From assembly GCF_003852525.1 (NCBI RefSeq), contig NZ_QAJL01000001.1, positions 2,183,268 through 2,247,267 on the forward strand: DNA of 64,000 nt. Reading direction: 5' to 3'. Positions 37,121-46,372 of this stretch are shown piece after piece. Within the stretch, counting starts at the first letter, position 1, and the number at the start of each line of letters is the position of its first letter. The notes under the pieces are model-generated. The model was not told where the DNA came from and did not search any database. It worked only from the letters and a program-made list of their open reading frames with translations. The position numbers and the translations under genes were made by a program. This DNA comes from Pedobacter sp. KBW06 (GTDB taxonomy: Bacteria; Bacteroidota; Bacteroidia; Sphingobacteriales; Sphingobacteriaceae).

Positions 37121-39628
37121 TTATAGCCCCCTATTTTCCGAATCTGGCTTCTCTGGAGTATGGATATAAATATCTTGTTGAGGAAATGGGATAACGATGC
37201 CATTGGCTTTAAAAGCACCTGCAATGGCCACGATCAGATCACTTCTCGTGGCAGGAATATCTGCGATATGTTTTGTCCAGAAGTAGATCCGCAGGTCAAT
37301 AGCGCTGTTACTGAACTGTTCAAATTGGACTACAGGACCGGGATTCTTATTGATCCGCGGGTCATTGTCTAAAATTCCGGTCAGGATCTGCCTGCATTTT
37401 TCCAGGTCCGAATCGTAAGCAACCCCAATCATCACAGACATCCGTTTCCGGTTCCCTCCCAGCGACCAGTTGATCAGGTGCGCATTTAATAAATCGCCGT
37501 TTGGCATTACCACATCTGCTCCATCCCAATTGGAAATGATACTGCTTCTGAATCCGATAGACTTCATCCTTCCTCCCTGACCATCGATATCCACAATATC
37601 ACCGACATTAACCGGTTTTTCAAATGCAATGATCAGTCCGCTCACCAGATTATTGACTAAAGTTTGCAAACCGAAACCAATGCCCACACCCAAGGCACCT
37701 AAAACAATCGTGATCCTGTCTACCGGAATCCCCGCCGCAGCTATCGCTAAAAACAGTCCAATACAAAGGATAGAAATACGGACCAGCAACAACCAGCTGC
37801 CTATCCCCTGCCGCTCCTGCTTATTGTCTTTACTCGTTCCCGGTTGTCCATCGGAAGCAAAAAAGGAAACGACCTTGGATACAATGACCGATATGAGCAT
37901 AATTGCAAGAAACAACACCAGGTTATAAATACTAAAAGTATAGCCGCCAAGGGTCCGGTCCTGAATGAAAAAATTCTGAAGTGGTGCAGACAGGTAGTTA
38001 AATGCAGGAAAATTCCGGCCAAACAATACCACCCAGCCAATGACCAGCAATACATAAAAAAGCACAGGTGCCTTTTTACCTACTTTTTCGAAATTGAGGT
38101 AAAAGAGTTTCCGGTCCTGTCCGGAGTATACATTAAAAGCCAGAAACAGGCCTTCATTGATCAGACGTACCGTCCAAAGAAAAACAATAGCAATTACCAC
38201 ATTCATAAAGCCACTGATAAACAATGTTTTTGCCAGGTTATACCGGCCAAAAACGTTGGCAATAATTGCTACAAACTCCAGTAAAACCATAAAAGCGATG
38301 GACCAGATGATCCATTTTTCTCTCAGTTCTTCGCGGCGCCCTTTTATTAAGGTGATCAATCCCACCACAAGCCCAAGTATCGAAATGATCAGCATAAACC
38401 AACGTTCTATCCTTGATGCCTGTAAGACCAGGTTCACTATAGCGGTGATGATAAAAAGCACAACCATCATCAACCATACCCGCATCCAGTATTTGTTCAC
38501 ATATTTATTAAAAATAATGGTCAGGCAAACGCAGGATACGGTCCAGAATATTACATTTAAAATAAAAGGGGGTGATATAAAAAAGAACTGAAACAAGCTG
38601 ACCACAATCAATATTGCTGAAAACAGCGGGTACCGGAGTACCAGCTGACCATCGAAATCAGTTTTCAGCAGCTTGTTTTCAATATAAATATTCTTGAGTG
38701 AGCGCAGATAAACAAAAGAAATGACGGTCAGCAAAACCAACATCATCAATTTACCCGAGTTATTTTCAGCATAAAAACCGAGGGTCAATAATCCTTTCGT
38801 TTTTGAGAATTCCAGTATTTCTCCAAATGGCCGGTAATAAGCAGGCGGTGCCCAAATGTTATCGAACTCTCTTTTATAAGTGTCTCTGGCCATATCTTTC
38901 TGATAAGCGGCGATCTCATCCAGACTGCCCTGCAATTTAAAAACGGTCATATTGACCTGATTTAGCAAAGTTTGAATGTTATTCGCAGCCACTTTAAGGG
39001 AAGAGTCTATAGGTGTCGTTTCATAAGCCACCACCTTAATCTTTTGCAGGTATTTCATCAGCGTGACCGAGTCTTTCGGAAACTTAAATAAGGCAGGTAC
39101 ACTCAATAAGGAGTCCAGTTGGTAGCGAAAGCTGTTCAGATCCTGTTGCCGGGTATCCAACACCAGTTTTCCCGCATTTGCGATATTGAGCAGTTCAGTC
39201 AATATTTTGGAGGTTGTAGTTAAATTCCGGAAGGTTTGTGCAGAACCGGTATTCGTAAAAACACCATCACCTGCAATGATAAAATCCCTTTCAATCTCTT
39301 TCAAATCCTGCCTGGGGCCTGCCGTATCAAGGTTACGCCTGAGATAAATCTTTGCCTTTTGCATCGTCAGTTTGATCTGATCAAATGTTTTGACCTGAAC
39401 AATTGCGGCTTTATCTGCGTCAAATTCTTCCGCACTATTTTTAGAAGACAGCTTTGCAAAGGCCTGCATTCTGGCCACAAAATCAGGTTTTAAGCTATCT
39501 TTTACTGTAGATCCATGAAGGGTATCTTTCTTTTGAGCATACAAATGGATACCACCAAACATACAAATGCAAAATAAAAGAAAGCCGCTTATTTTTTTCA
39601 GGACCATAGTTTGAAGAGGATTTGACAA
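37121..39628 (-). CDS. Large MscS-family mechanosensitive channel
   Basis: An 835-residue protein. A signal peptide (about residues 12-31) precedes a long periplasmic domain (to about residue 280). Around ten membrane helices follow, and then the conserved pore helix and MscS beta domain (GALGVGIGFGLQTLVNNLVSG at about residues 650-670, then FEKPVNVGDIVDIDGQGG). The layout is that of the MscK/YbiO-like larger members. It gates ion flow when membrane tension rises, protecting against osmotic downshock. It is alone on its strand, divergent from the gene at 39723. Confidence 0.88.
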   Translation of the reverse strand: MSNPLQTMVLKKISGFLLFCICMFGGIHLYAQKKDTLHGSTVKDSLKPDFVARMQAFAKLSSKNSAEEFDADKAAIVQVKTFDQIKLTMQKAKIYLRRNLDTAGPRQDLKEIERDFIIAGDGVFTNTGSAQTFRNLTTTSKILTELLNIANAGKLVLDTRQQDLNSFRYQLDSLLSVPALFKFPKDSVTLMKYLQKIKVVAYETTPIDSSLKVAANNIQTLLNQVNMTVFKLQGSLDEIAAYQKDMARDTYKREFDNIWAPPAYYRPFGEILEFSKTKGLLTLGFYAENNSGKLMMLVLLTVISFVYLRSLKNIYIENKLLKTDFDGQLVLRYPLFSAILIVVSLFQFFFISPPFILNVIFWTVSCVCLTIIFNKYVNKYWMRVWLMMVVLFIITAIVNLVLQASRIERWFMLIISILGLVVGLITLIKGRREELREKWIIWSIAFMVLLEFVAIIANVFGRYNLAKTLFISGFMNVVIAIVFLWTVRLINEGLFLAFNVYSGQDRKLFYLNFEKVGKKAPVLFYVLLVIGWVVLFGRNFPAFNYLSAPLQNFFIQDRTLGGYTFSIYNLVLFLAIMLISVIVSKVVSFFASDGQPGTSKDNKQERQGIGSWLLLVRISILCIGLFLAIAAAGIPVDRITIVLGALGVGIGFGLQTLVNNLVSGLIIAFEKPVNVGDIVDIDGQGGRMKSIGFRSSIISNWDGADVVMPNGDLLNAHLINWSLGGNRKRMSVMIGVAYDSDLEKCRQILTGILDNDPRINKNPGPVVQFEQFSNSAIDLRIYFWTKHIADIPATRSDLIVAIAGAFKANGIVIPFPQQDIYIHTPEKPDSENRGL

Positions 39629-39722
39629 TCAATAATACACAAAAAGCAGCAATATTTTCTTCCGTAATACCCAATACGTTCTCACAGCATTTTGTTATAT
39701 TTAGGATATAATCTCATTCATC

Positions 39723-40571
39723 ATGACAAGAATTTACGCAATTATCATCACGGCCTTGTTTTCCATACAAGCTTTTGCACAAAACAAACCGACCACAAAA
39801 CCAGATATCATTCAGAAAATCAACGGAGAAGAAATGAAGGGTCGTCTTACTAAAATAGGCGATAACGATGTCACTTTTATCTATTCAGGTGAAACGCTGG
39901 AATACACCATAAAAAAATCAGAGATATTAAAAATAACGCATTCCAGTGGCCGGGTTGAAGTTTTCGGACAAACCACTTTACCGGCAGAAAGCCGGCAAAA
40001 AGATCAGGTAGCGATGGTGGCCAGCCCTGTAGATCATCACAATAAGATAGCGATCTTACCATTCACGTTCTTAATGGACAATCAGCCTGGCGCAGAACAG
40101 GTAGGCTATAAAGCACAGGAAGATACTTATGGCTTTTTATCAAAACATTCGGCGGGATATACGATCCTTGATCCAAGAACCACCAATGCAGCCCTGATTC
40201 AGGCAGGAGTTACCAGGGATAAAATGATGGGATTTACCATGAAAAACATCTGTGATATCCTTGGGGTAGAGTATATAATTGATGGAACCGTATTGCAAAC
40301 CAAAGGCTATCAAACGAGTTATTCGGGTGGCAATTCCAATTCCAAAGTAAAAAGAGACGGTGATGACAAAATAAAAGGTGTTTCGAGTTCAAATTCAAAT
40401 TACAGCAATGCAGCACAACGATATGAAGTCAGCGTAAGTATTCACATTTATATGGACAACAATGCGAGCATCTACAATCAAAGTCATAAGGCCTTCCTGA
40501 CAAATACGGATGGTTCTTATAGCAGTCCGTTAGAATACTTATTGAAAAGGTCTCCGGTATACAGAAAGTAG
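39723..40571 (+). CDS. Secreted protein with CsgG/LpoB-like domain
   Basis: A 282-residue protein with a signal peptide (cleavage near AFAQ, residue 20). An N-terminal part (residues 25-80) resembles a small beta domain (KINGEEMKGRLTKIGDNDVTF), and the rest (from KIAILPFTF at about residue 103) follows the CsgG/LpoB pattern: an IAILPF strand, then a helix region, then VEYIIDGTVLQT. A Ser/Asn-rich run lies at about residues 205-232. Such domains occur in envelope assembly proteins; the actual role is unknown. Confidence 0.65.
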   Translation: MTRIYAIIITALFSIQAFAQNKPTTKPDIIQKINGEEMKGRLTKIGDNDVTFIYSGETLEYTIKKSEILKITHSSGRVEVFGQTTLPAESRQKDQVAMVASPVDHHNKIAILPFTFLMDNQPGAEQVGYKAQEDTYGFLSKHSAGYTILDPRTTNAALIQAGVTRDKMMGFTMKNICDILGVEYIIDGTVLQTKGYQTSYSGGNSNSKVKRDGDDKIKGVSSSNSNYSNAAQRYEVSVSIHIYMDNNASIYNQSHKAFLTNTDGSYSSPLEYLLKRSPVYRK

Positions 40572-40653
40572 CACAACAAAATCCTTCAGGGTAAGTCCGC
40601 AAAACTCTCGTATCTTGGGTGAAAATTACCGTTCAATCGCTTAAAGAAAATTC

Positions 40654-41610
40654 ATGTATATTTTACGTTCAATCATACTCACTGCATTCAGCATCTATTC
40701 ATTCAACACCTTTGCTCAGGAATTTGCTACCGACATACATGAAAAAAAAGCTGTTTCCTTCATTACGCTGGAAAAAAAACTGAACAGTAAACCTTATCTG
40801 GGACCAAAAGACATCATTATCTCCCAGCACATGGCCGAACCGCTGCTTTACAGGAGGGCTGAGAAAAACATTCCGGATCTGGTTGTGACTTATACCTTTA
40901 CCCAAAAAGACTCTTTGGTAAATAGCATTGAGTATGAATGGGACATGCTCAATTTTGAGCGCGAGCGCAAGCCACAACCCCTCAAAATACAACAGGCTTT
41001 TATCAAAAAATATCTCCACCTGGCTGACTTTTACACAAAAAAGTACGGCAAGAGCGACCAAAATGGTGAGTTAACTGACCTCTCCAAACTAGATCAGCCG
41101 CATGGGCTCAACCGCAGGGACCAGTGGAAGCCAAATGATAGTACAGAAGTCTGGCTGCATTGCACATTCAGTAATATTCGTGAAAAACAAGGTAATGCAA
41201 CTATCGAACCGACCAACCGGATCAGACTTTCTATCAATAAGGTCAAAAAGAACAATACACCTAAATTAAACGAAAAAGACCTGACTGCAGCAAAGCTGAG
41301 CTTCGACCAATTCATCCTAAAGCTCAGAGCTGGCGATTTAGAAGGCGGAAAAGCATTCCTCTCTCCAACAATTCGTAATCAGGTCAATGAAACAGTTTTC
41401 AATCAGATCAAATCAGCAATTAAACCGGAAGCATTCAAAATCTTTAATCAAGGATTTCAAATTATTCCAGATGGAAATACCTACCTGACGATCCAATATA
41501 CCTATATCGGAGCCTCCGATCCACCCAGCGAAATCGTCAAAGTACTCTTCGACAACGAACACCTGATTGTCGGCTTTCATCCCTTAAGATTGCAACAAAA
41601 AACCAATTAA
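40654..41610 (+). CDS. Secreted hypothetical protein
   Basis: A 318-residue protein with a signal peptide (about residues 1-21, cleavage near FAQ). The C-terminal part (about residues 205-315), with LSFDQFILKLRAGDLEGGKAF and later YLTIQYTYIG, looks like a DUF3887/SnoaL-like cystatin-type fold, but that is only a pattern impression. It lies 82 bases after the CsgG-like gene with an intervening TATCTTGG element, so it may be separately transcribed. No function is recognised. Confidence 0.6.
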   Translation: MYILRSIILTAFSIYSFNTFAQEFATDIHEKKAVSFITLEKKLNSKPYLGPKDIIISQHMAEPLLYRRAEKNIPDLVVTYTFTQKDSLVNSIEYEWDMLNFERERKPQPLKIQQAFIKKYLHLADFYTKKYGKSDQNGELTDLSKLDQPHGLNRRDQWKPNDSTEVWLHCTFSNIREKQGNATIEPTNRIRLSINKVKKNNTPKLNEKDLTAAKLSFDQFILKLRAGDLEGGKAFLSPTIRNQVNETVFNQIKSAIKPEAFKIFNQGFQIIPDGNTYLTIQYTYIGASDPPSEIVKVLFDNEHLIVGFHPLRLQQKTN

Positions 41611-41639
41611 GCTCTGCAAGAAAGACATCTGATTTCTTT

Positions 41640-42968
41640 TTATTGGAGCGCCATTTTTACCGCCAGCATGTGTTTACAAATGCCTCGTTTCCCCTGGTAT
41701 GCCGTAAACCATTCACAGGTACACCGGTCTCCCTGATGGTCCATCACTACTTTATGCTGAACACCTGTGCCTTTTACATTTGCTTCCACATAGCCTGCTT
41801 CATTCCTCAGGATCTGGACCTCCTCATTATCCACCAGCTTTTTTGCATTTTTCAACCTTGGATTTAAGCTCAGGATTCGCTCTGTTTTAAACGGCAGCTG
41901 CCTGTAAAAATGATTCCGTCCTGTCAGGTCATAACCCAACAATCCAATTGAAGATAAACTTGAGGTCAGCTGATCCATTGTTCCAAAATCAATATCGTGT
42001 TCTATGGATAACAAAGTCGGGTCAAAGGTTTCATTGGATTTCAGTAAGCTATTCAAACCGTATACCCACTCTACCGGCACATCTTCCGTCATATGTTCTA
42101 AAGCCTTTCCTTCTCCTGAAAATCCACGGTAAGCATCCGGAGAAAAAGCCATCAGCAACTGCATCTTCCCAAATTCACATACGATGGCACAGGTTTGTTT
42201 GTCTGCAGATTCGTAAACAAAGATCTTTTCCGATATCGCTAACACCCCATCCAGCAGGCGCAGGCGGTGTATACCGCCAATACGTACCCCATCTGTCGTC
42301 ATCAGCGTAGAGAACATAAACTTTCCGGCCCGTTTGGTAATAAAGAAATCTCCTTTTACATTCCCCTTTGGTAAGGTCTGAAAAAGCTGTATCGTCTGGA
42401 TCTTATTCAATTCAAACTTCAGATCCATATCCGCCAGGTACAACTGTACACTGGTTAATCCTTTGATCCAGCGCATAGGCAGGGTAACTTTCTTCTCTGT
42501 TACTTTTGTTTTACCCGTGATCACCTGTACGTCCTGCTGACCAACGGCCAGTGTTACTTTTTCATTTTTTTGAATGCTGTTTAATGCATTCAGCATAGGG
42601 TCATTGAAATCTACATTGGTTGTACCACTGGCAATAAATTCGCCATCTATGGCTTCCGGTTTCATGTCCAGCCTCACATAGACTCCATTGCAGGAAGAAA
42701 AGCCTTCAAACCGGATCCGCTCTGTCCCTGCCGAAACAATTGGATCCCGTAAGCTTGGTGGTACAGGGCCAAAACTGGAACGCACTACTTTGGCAATCGT
42801 AGTCCAGCATTTTGCCGTTACATAGGGATCTGTCAGCGTACCCCAGAAAAAGCAGGGAATGTTATTTACTGTTTCTATTTCTGTCTGGTGTGCCAGAACA
42901 AGGCTGTTTATTCCTTTTTCCTTCGTATAAGTGGACACACCGCTATATTGATATTGTAAATCTGTCAT
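41640..42968 (-). CDS. SWIM zinc-finger protein
   Basis: A 442-residue protein without signal peptide. The final 30 residues are a SWIM zinc finger (CTCEWFTAYQGKRGICKHML, with the C-x-C and C-x-H ligands). The first 400 residues are mixed alpha/beta with no recognised domain. It follows the WGR gene after 7 bases, so the two are translated together. SWIM and WGR proteins occur together in MoxR/vWA (yehI-yehQ type) clusters, but no AAA or vWA gene is in the window. Confidence 0.8.
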   Translation of the reverse strand: MTDLQYQYSGVSTYTKEKGINSLVLAHQTEIETVNNIPCFFWGTLTDPYVTAKCWTTIAKVVRSSFGPVPPSLRDPIVSAGTERIRFEGFSSCNGVYVRLDMKPEAIDGEFIASGTTNVDFNDPMLNALNSIQKNEKVTLAVGQQDVQVITGKTKVTEKKVTLPMRWIKGLTSVQLYLADMDLKFELNKIQTIQLFQTLPKGNVKGDFFITKRAGKFMFSTLMTTDGVRIGGIHRLRLLDGVLAISEKIFVYESADKQTCAIVCEFGKMQLLMAFSPDAYRGFSGEGKALEHMTEDVPVEWVYGLNSLLKSNETFDPTLLSIEHDIDFGTMDQLTSSLSSIGLLGYDLTGRNHFYRQLPFKTERILSLNPRLKNAKKLVDNEEVQILRNEAGYVEANVKGTGVQHKVVMDHQGDRCTCEWFTAYQGKRGICKHMLAVKMALQ

Positions 42969-42975
42969 TTCTCGT

Positions 42976-45900
42976 CTATTTTAAAATTTGCTTTACCAAT
43001 GCTTTCAATGAAGCATTGTCCTTATGTTTCTCAAACAAAGCGACCGCATCTGCCGAAGGCGCTACTTTCGTTTTATAAAGAACGTCAACATAATGTTCCA
43101 CGATCTTTTTAAAGTTAACAGGCAATTTCTCCTCCACTTCCAAACCTTTAAAAATTCCTTCCGTCAGTTGTAAAAAGGCAGAGTTATGTAATGGAGAGAT
43201 GTCCTTTAGTGTACTGATGCTTTCCACTAACCTTAAAAAAGGTCCATATTTGTTATTAGTCAGGTAAGCCAGCTTTTCGGAAAGCAACACAACATCAATA
43301 GCCTGCCTTTCAACGAGGTTAATCAACACTTCTGCAGACATCAGACGGATGTCTTTTTTATCCTGGAAAAACGTACAGGCAAAAACCAGCATGGTCAGCC
43401 CGGAAAATACAAATCCCGGCTGGTTCACTAAATTTAAGAATCCTTTCAGTTCCCTTCCGCCATTGCTGGAAATCGTGCAGGAGGAGCGCAATAGAAAATA
43501 CGCCAAAGCAGCCGGATTCTGCGGCATCAGGCTATCCCAGTAATAGACATTCCCCTCTACATCCATCATGTACTCCCAGCGGTTTTTTCTGCCAAACAGG
43601 TCTAAACCATATAAAAAATATTCAGGCATATTTTTATACCCGGGGATATGGAAAGTCAGCTCATACCAGGAAGGGGAACGCTCTTTTTTCTTCGTCTGAT
43701 AATTCACATATTCATTCCAGCGCTCTTCAAAGGTAATCGTTGGGTTAAATGGGGAAACGACAAATGGAATGTCTTTAAGGTACGTTTCTTCAAACTCCGG
43801 AAAAGTATCATCAGGATAATATGTTCTGGCTGCGACTGCCCATATTGCTTTGAGCGGATCATCAGCAGTTACATTTATTTTAGACAACAGTTTAGTCAAT
43901 ACTGAATCTGTTTTAAAGTTGAGTTCTCTGGTTTTTCCAAGACAGAATGCCATTAGCCCTTTCAATTCAGGGTTCAGCTGCTCCAGTAAAGGCATCGCTT
44001 CTTCTACATTTTCCCGGGGCATCCTGCTGATCGCGATACTCAGGTCCAGCTTATTAACTTCAGCTCCTTCTTTTTGGTAAGCAATCAGTCTTTCCAATAA
44101 AACTTTAGGCGCTACCCAATGCGGAAGATGTGAAGGGAAGGACAGCATTGGCAAAGGCTTTTCCGCAGTCATCCTGCTCTGCACCGCATCCAGCAGGGGC
44201 TTGATTAACAATAAGGTTTTGACCGATCGATAAGGGCGATCCTCAATTTTGAAAACGGCATTGTAATCTTCAATTTTCTGCTGCAGGAAAGTGCTGACGT
44301 AATTTTTGAAGATACTTTCAAAGTATTTCTTTTGCAACTGTTTCCCATAAGGTTGCAGCTGCTCCGAATAGTCTTTTGGAAATAAATGTCTTTGATTGAT
44401 GAAGGTATTCAATAACAACTCTCCGTCTGCCACCTCATCAGAAGCGATAAATTTTCCAAATAAAAACACAATATCATTCCAGTCTTTAGGAAGTTCGATC
44501 TCCTGCAACAGTCGCTTTTCCTGTTTAGGCTCATAATGATAGACAACGCTTTCCTCCGGCTCCTGCGCTGTAGCTTCTTCACTTAGAAACGAACTCAGGC
44601 TCAAGCTTACCCCTCCCTGCATCAGGCTCACATAGGAAGATAATTTTTCGTTCAGATCTGGATCTTTTCCGGAGGCAATTTTCAACAGCAGTTTAGCCGC
44701 CCTTTCCTGCAGGTTCAGGTCCGGCACCACGAATATATCCGCCAATAATGACGTGATTCTTTTATTGAGTTTAGGATATTGCTTATTCAGTTTCTCTAAA
44801 ATTGGAAAAGCACTTTTTATCGCCGTTTTATTATCGCTCGCCATCATGACCGGCTCCAGCCAATCCAGAAAAGAGTTCGCGTTGAACTTTGGATCTTCAT
44901 ACATCTTCTTAATCAGCTCCATCGCAAAGTTGACTATGGGTGCCTGCGCATACTGTAATGCCGCGAAAATATTTTCCTGATAAGGCAGCAGTTCATGTGC
45001 TTCGGGATTCAGCTCAGTCAGCCTTTTTCGGAAAAAAGATTTGAGGGGATTAGTCCAGTCTTTGGTCTGGATTAAGATGATTTGCTCTATATAGTAATTC
45101 CGGTTTAGTTTACCCTCCGCTAATAAAGCATTGAAAATGATTTCCCAGGTCATGTAGGCATCATAAGCCTCCGTCTCTTTCTCCCTGAAATACCCGGCCT
45201 GAAGCTCTGTTTGATAATTGAACAGTTCCGGCACATCCCGTTCGTAAGCCAACTGATCATTTACTACAAAACTGATAAACTTCCTTGCTTTGATTTTAGC
45301 CGCCCATTCACTGAAAGATCCAAGACTCAATGCATACAGCTCAGGATCAAAACTGATCAGAGACTGTGCTTCCATAAAACGCAATGCCATGTAGTCAAAC
45401 CTTCTCCAGCTGTCTTTTTTTGCTTTGTCCAGTAAGAAGGCGGTAATCCATTCCGGTTTGGCCCATTGCAACACCTCTAAAATCAAGGGCTCCTCCACTC
45501 TTTTCAATACCTCAACCGCCTCATCCCATGAAGTGATATCGGCCTTATTGAACAGCGCAATAGCGCTCAGGGTAATGATATCAAAATGCTTTTGTTCTCC
45601 CCTGGTTCCCCATTGAGAATTGCCTTTTTTATACTCAGATTCTTTGGTCAGGTCTACAAAATCCATCCAATAACGCCTGGCTTTCCTAATGTGCTTTTTT
45701 AAAGCCTCCAAATTTCCTTTAGCATTGTCCTTTAAAAAAGGCAGTAATGTTTTCAGGTCTTTAGATAAAATAATGGCATCGTAAGCATTCAGCAAGGCGG
45801 TGATATCCGTTCCTGAACTTTTAGCAGATTTGGAAGCCGGGTTACGGACCTGTACTTCCCCATCCTCTGAATATCCTTTTTTTATTTTTTCAGCCAGTAA

Positions 45901-46065
45901 TTTTTCTGCTGCTTTTAAGCATTCCTCATTGCTGGAAAATGATTTTGTCTGTGAAGTTCCACTCGTTCCGTTTCTTCCATACACAACGGTATAAGCCGCA
46001 TCTGCAACTTCGATCTCCCAAAACTTATCGGACGTACCATCAATATACTTAAGGTGTTTTTTCAT
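42976..46065 (-). CDS. WGR-domain protein, large helical
   Basis: A 1029-residue protein. The N-terminal 65 residues are a WGR domain (KYIDGTSDKFWEIEV, then the motif in the form VYGRNGTSGTSQTKSF, so the usual W is replaced by Y). The rest is largely helical and resembles HEAT-like repeats (for example NAYDAIILSKDLKTLLPFL), as in YehI/MolR-type proteins. WGR domains occur in PARPs and MoxR systems and bind nucleic acids in some cases. It is the upstream partner of the SWIM protein. The substrate or role is not known. Confidence 0.8.
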   Translation of the reverse strand: MKKHLKYIDGTSDKFWEIEVADAAYTVVYGRNGTSGTSQTKSFSSNEECLKAAEKLLAEKIKKGYSEDGEVQVRNPASKSAKSSGTDITALLNAYDAIILSKDLKTLLPFLKDNAKGNLEALKKHIRKARRYWMDFVDLTKESEYKKGNSQWGTRGEQKHFDIITLSAIALFNKADITSWDEAVEVLKRVEEPLILEVLQWAKPEWITAFLLDKAKKDSWRRFDYMALRFMEAQSLISFDPELYALSLGSFSEWAAKIKARKFISFVVNDQLAYERDVPELFNYQTELQAGYFREKETEAYDAYMTWEIIFNALLAEGKLNRNYYIEQIILIQTKDWTNPLKSFFRKRLTELNPEAHELLPYQENIFAALQYAQAPIVNFAMELIKKMYEDPKFNANSFLDWLEPVMMASDNKTAIKSAFPILEKLNKQYPKLNKRITSLLADIFVVPDLNLQERAAKLLLKIASGKDPDLNEKLSSYVSLMQGGVSLSLSSFLSEEATAQEPEESVVYHYEPKQEKRLLQEIELPKDWNDIVFLFGKFIASDEVADGELLLNTFINQRHLFPKDYSEQLQPYGKQLQKKYFESIFKNYVSTFLQQKIEDYNAVFKIEDRPYRSVKTLLLIKPLLDAVQSRMTAEKPLPMLSFPSHLPHWVAPKVLLERLIAYQKEGAEVNKLDLSIAISRMPRENVEEAMPLLEQLNPELKGLMAFCLGKTRELNFKTDSVLTKLLSKINVTADDPLKAIWAVAARTYYPDDTFPEFEETYLKDIPFVVSPFNPTITFEERWNEYVNYQTKKKERSPSWYELTFHIPGYKNMPEYFLYGLDLFGRKNRWEYMMDVEGNVYYWDSLMPQNPAALAYFLLRSSCTISSNGGRELKGFLNLVNQPGFVFSGLTMLVFACTFFQDKKDIRLMSAEVLINLVERQAIDVVLLSEKLAYLTNNKYGPFLRLVESISTLKDISPLHNSAFLQLTEGIFKGLEVEEKLPVNFKKIVEHYVDVLYKTKVAPSADAVALFEKHKDNASLKALVKQILK

Positions 46066-46372
46066 GCCTTTTCTCTATAGCTGTTTATTAAAGTTTTCTA
46101 TCCTAAATTTTCCTTTATATTAATACCTGAAGAAAAAATTTCATCAACCTGATGACGATTTGCTAAAGATGCAATTAATCTATTGCGTTTAAAAGAACGA
46201 GTTTAGATTTTATATTCTGAATAATAACCCCATGACTTCATCAGGCCCTCCATAAGAACACCTTGCGCTTAACCGCTGATTCTGCGTTGCAAGGATGTTC
46301 CTGACAAAGAAAAGGACAGGGTTACTAAAATCATTTTTTGGTATCAATTGCCAGACCCCAACAAAAATCAGC
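46066..46372 (+). promoter_or_regulatory. Intergenic region with a promoter and a leader hairpin
   Basis: TTG at 46183-46185 and TAGATTTT at 46204-46211, 18 bases apart, form a near-consensus promoter for the downstream membrane protein. In the predicted leader, GAACACCTTGC (46256-46266) pairs with GCAAGGATGTTC (46289-46300) with one bulge, around a 22-base loop. No gene is seen in the rest. Confidence 0.35.

Noticed and set aside
42812..46001. Several 60-90 codon plus-strand frames opposite the WGR and SWIM genes
   Set aside because: They are shadows; the opposite strand encodes long proteins with recognised motifs.
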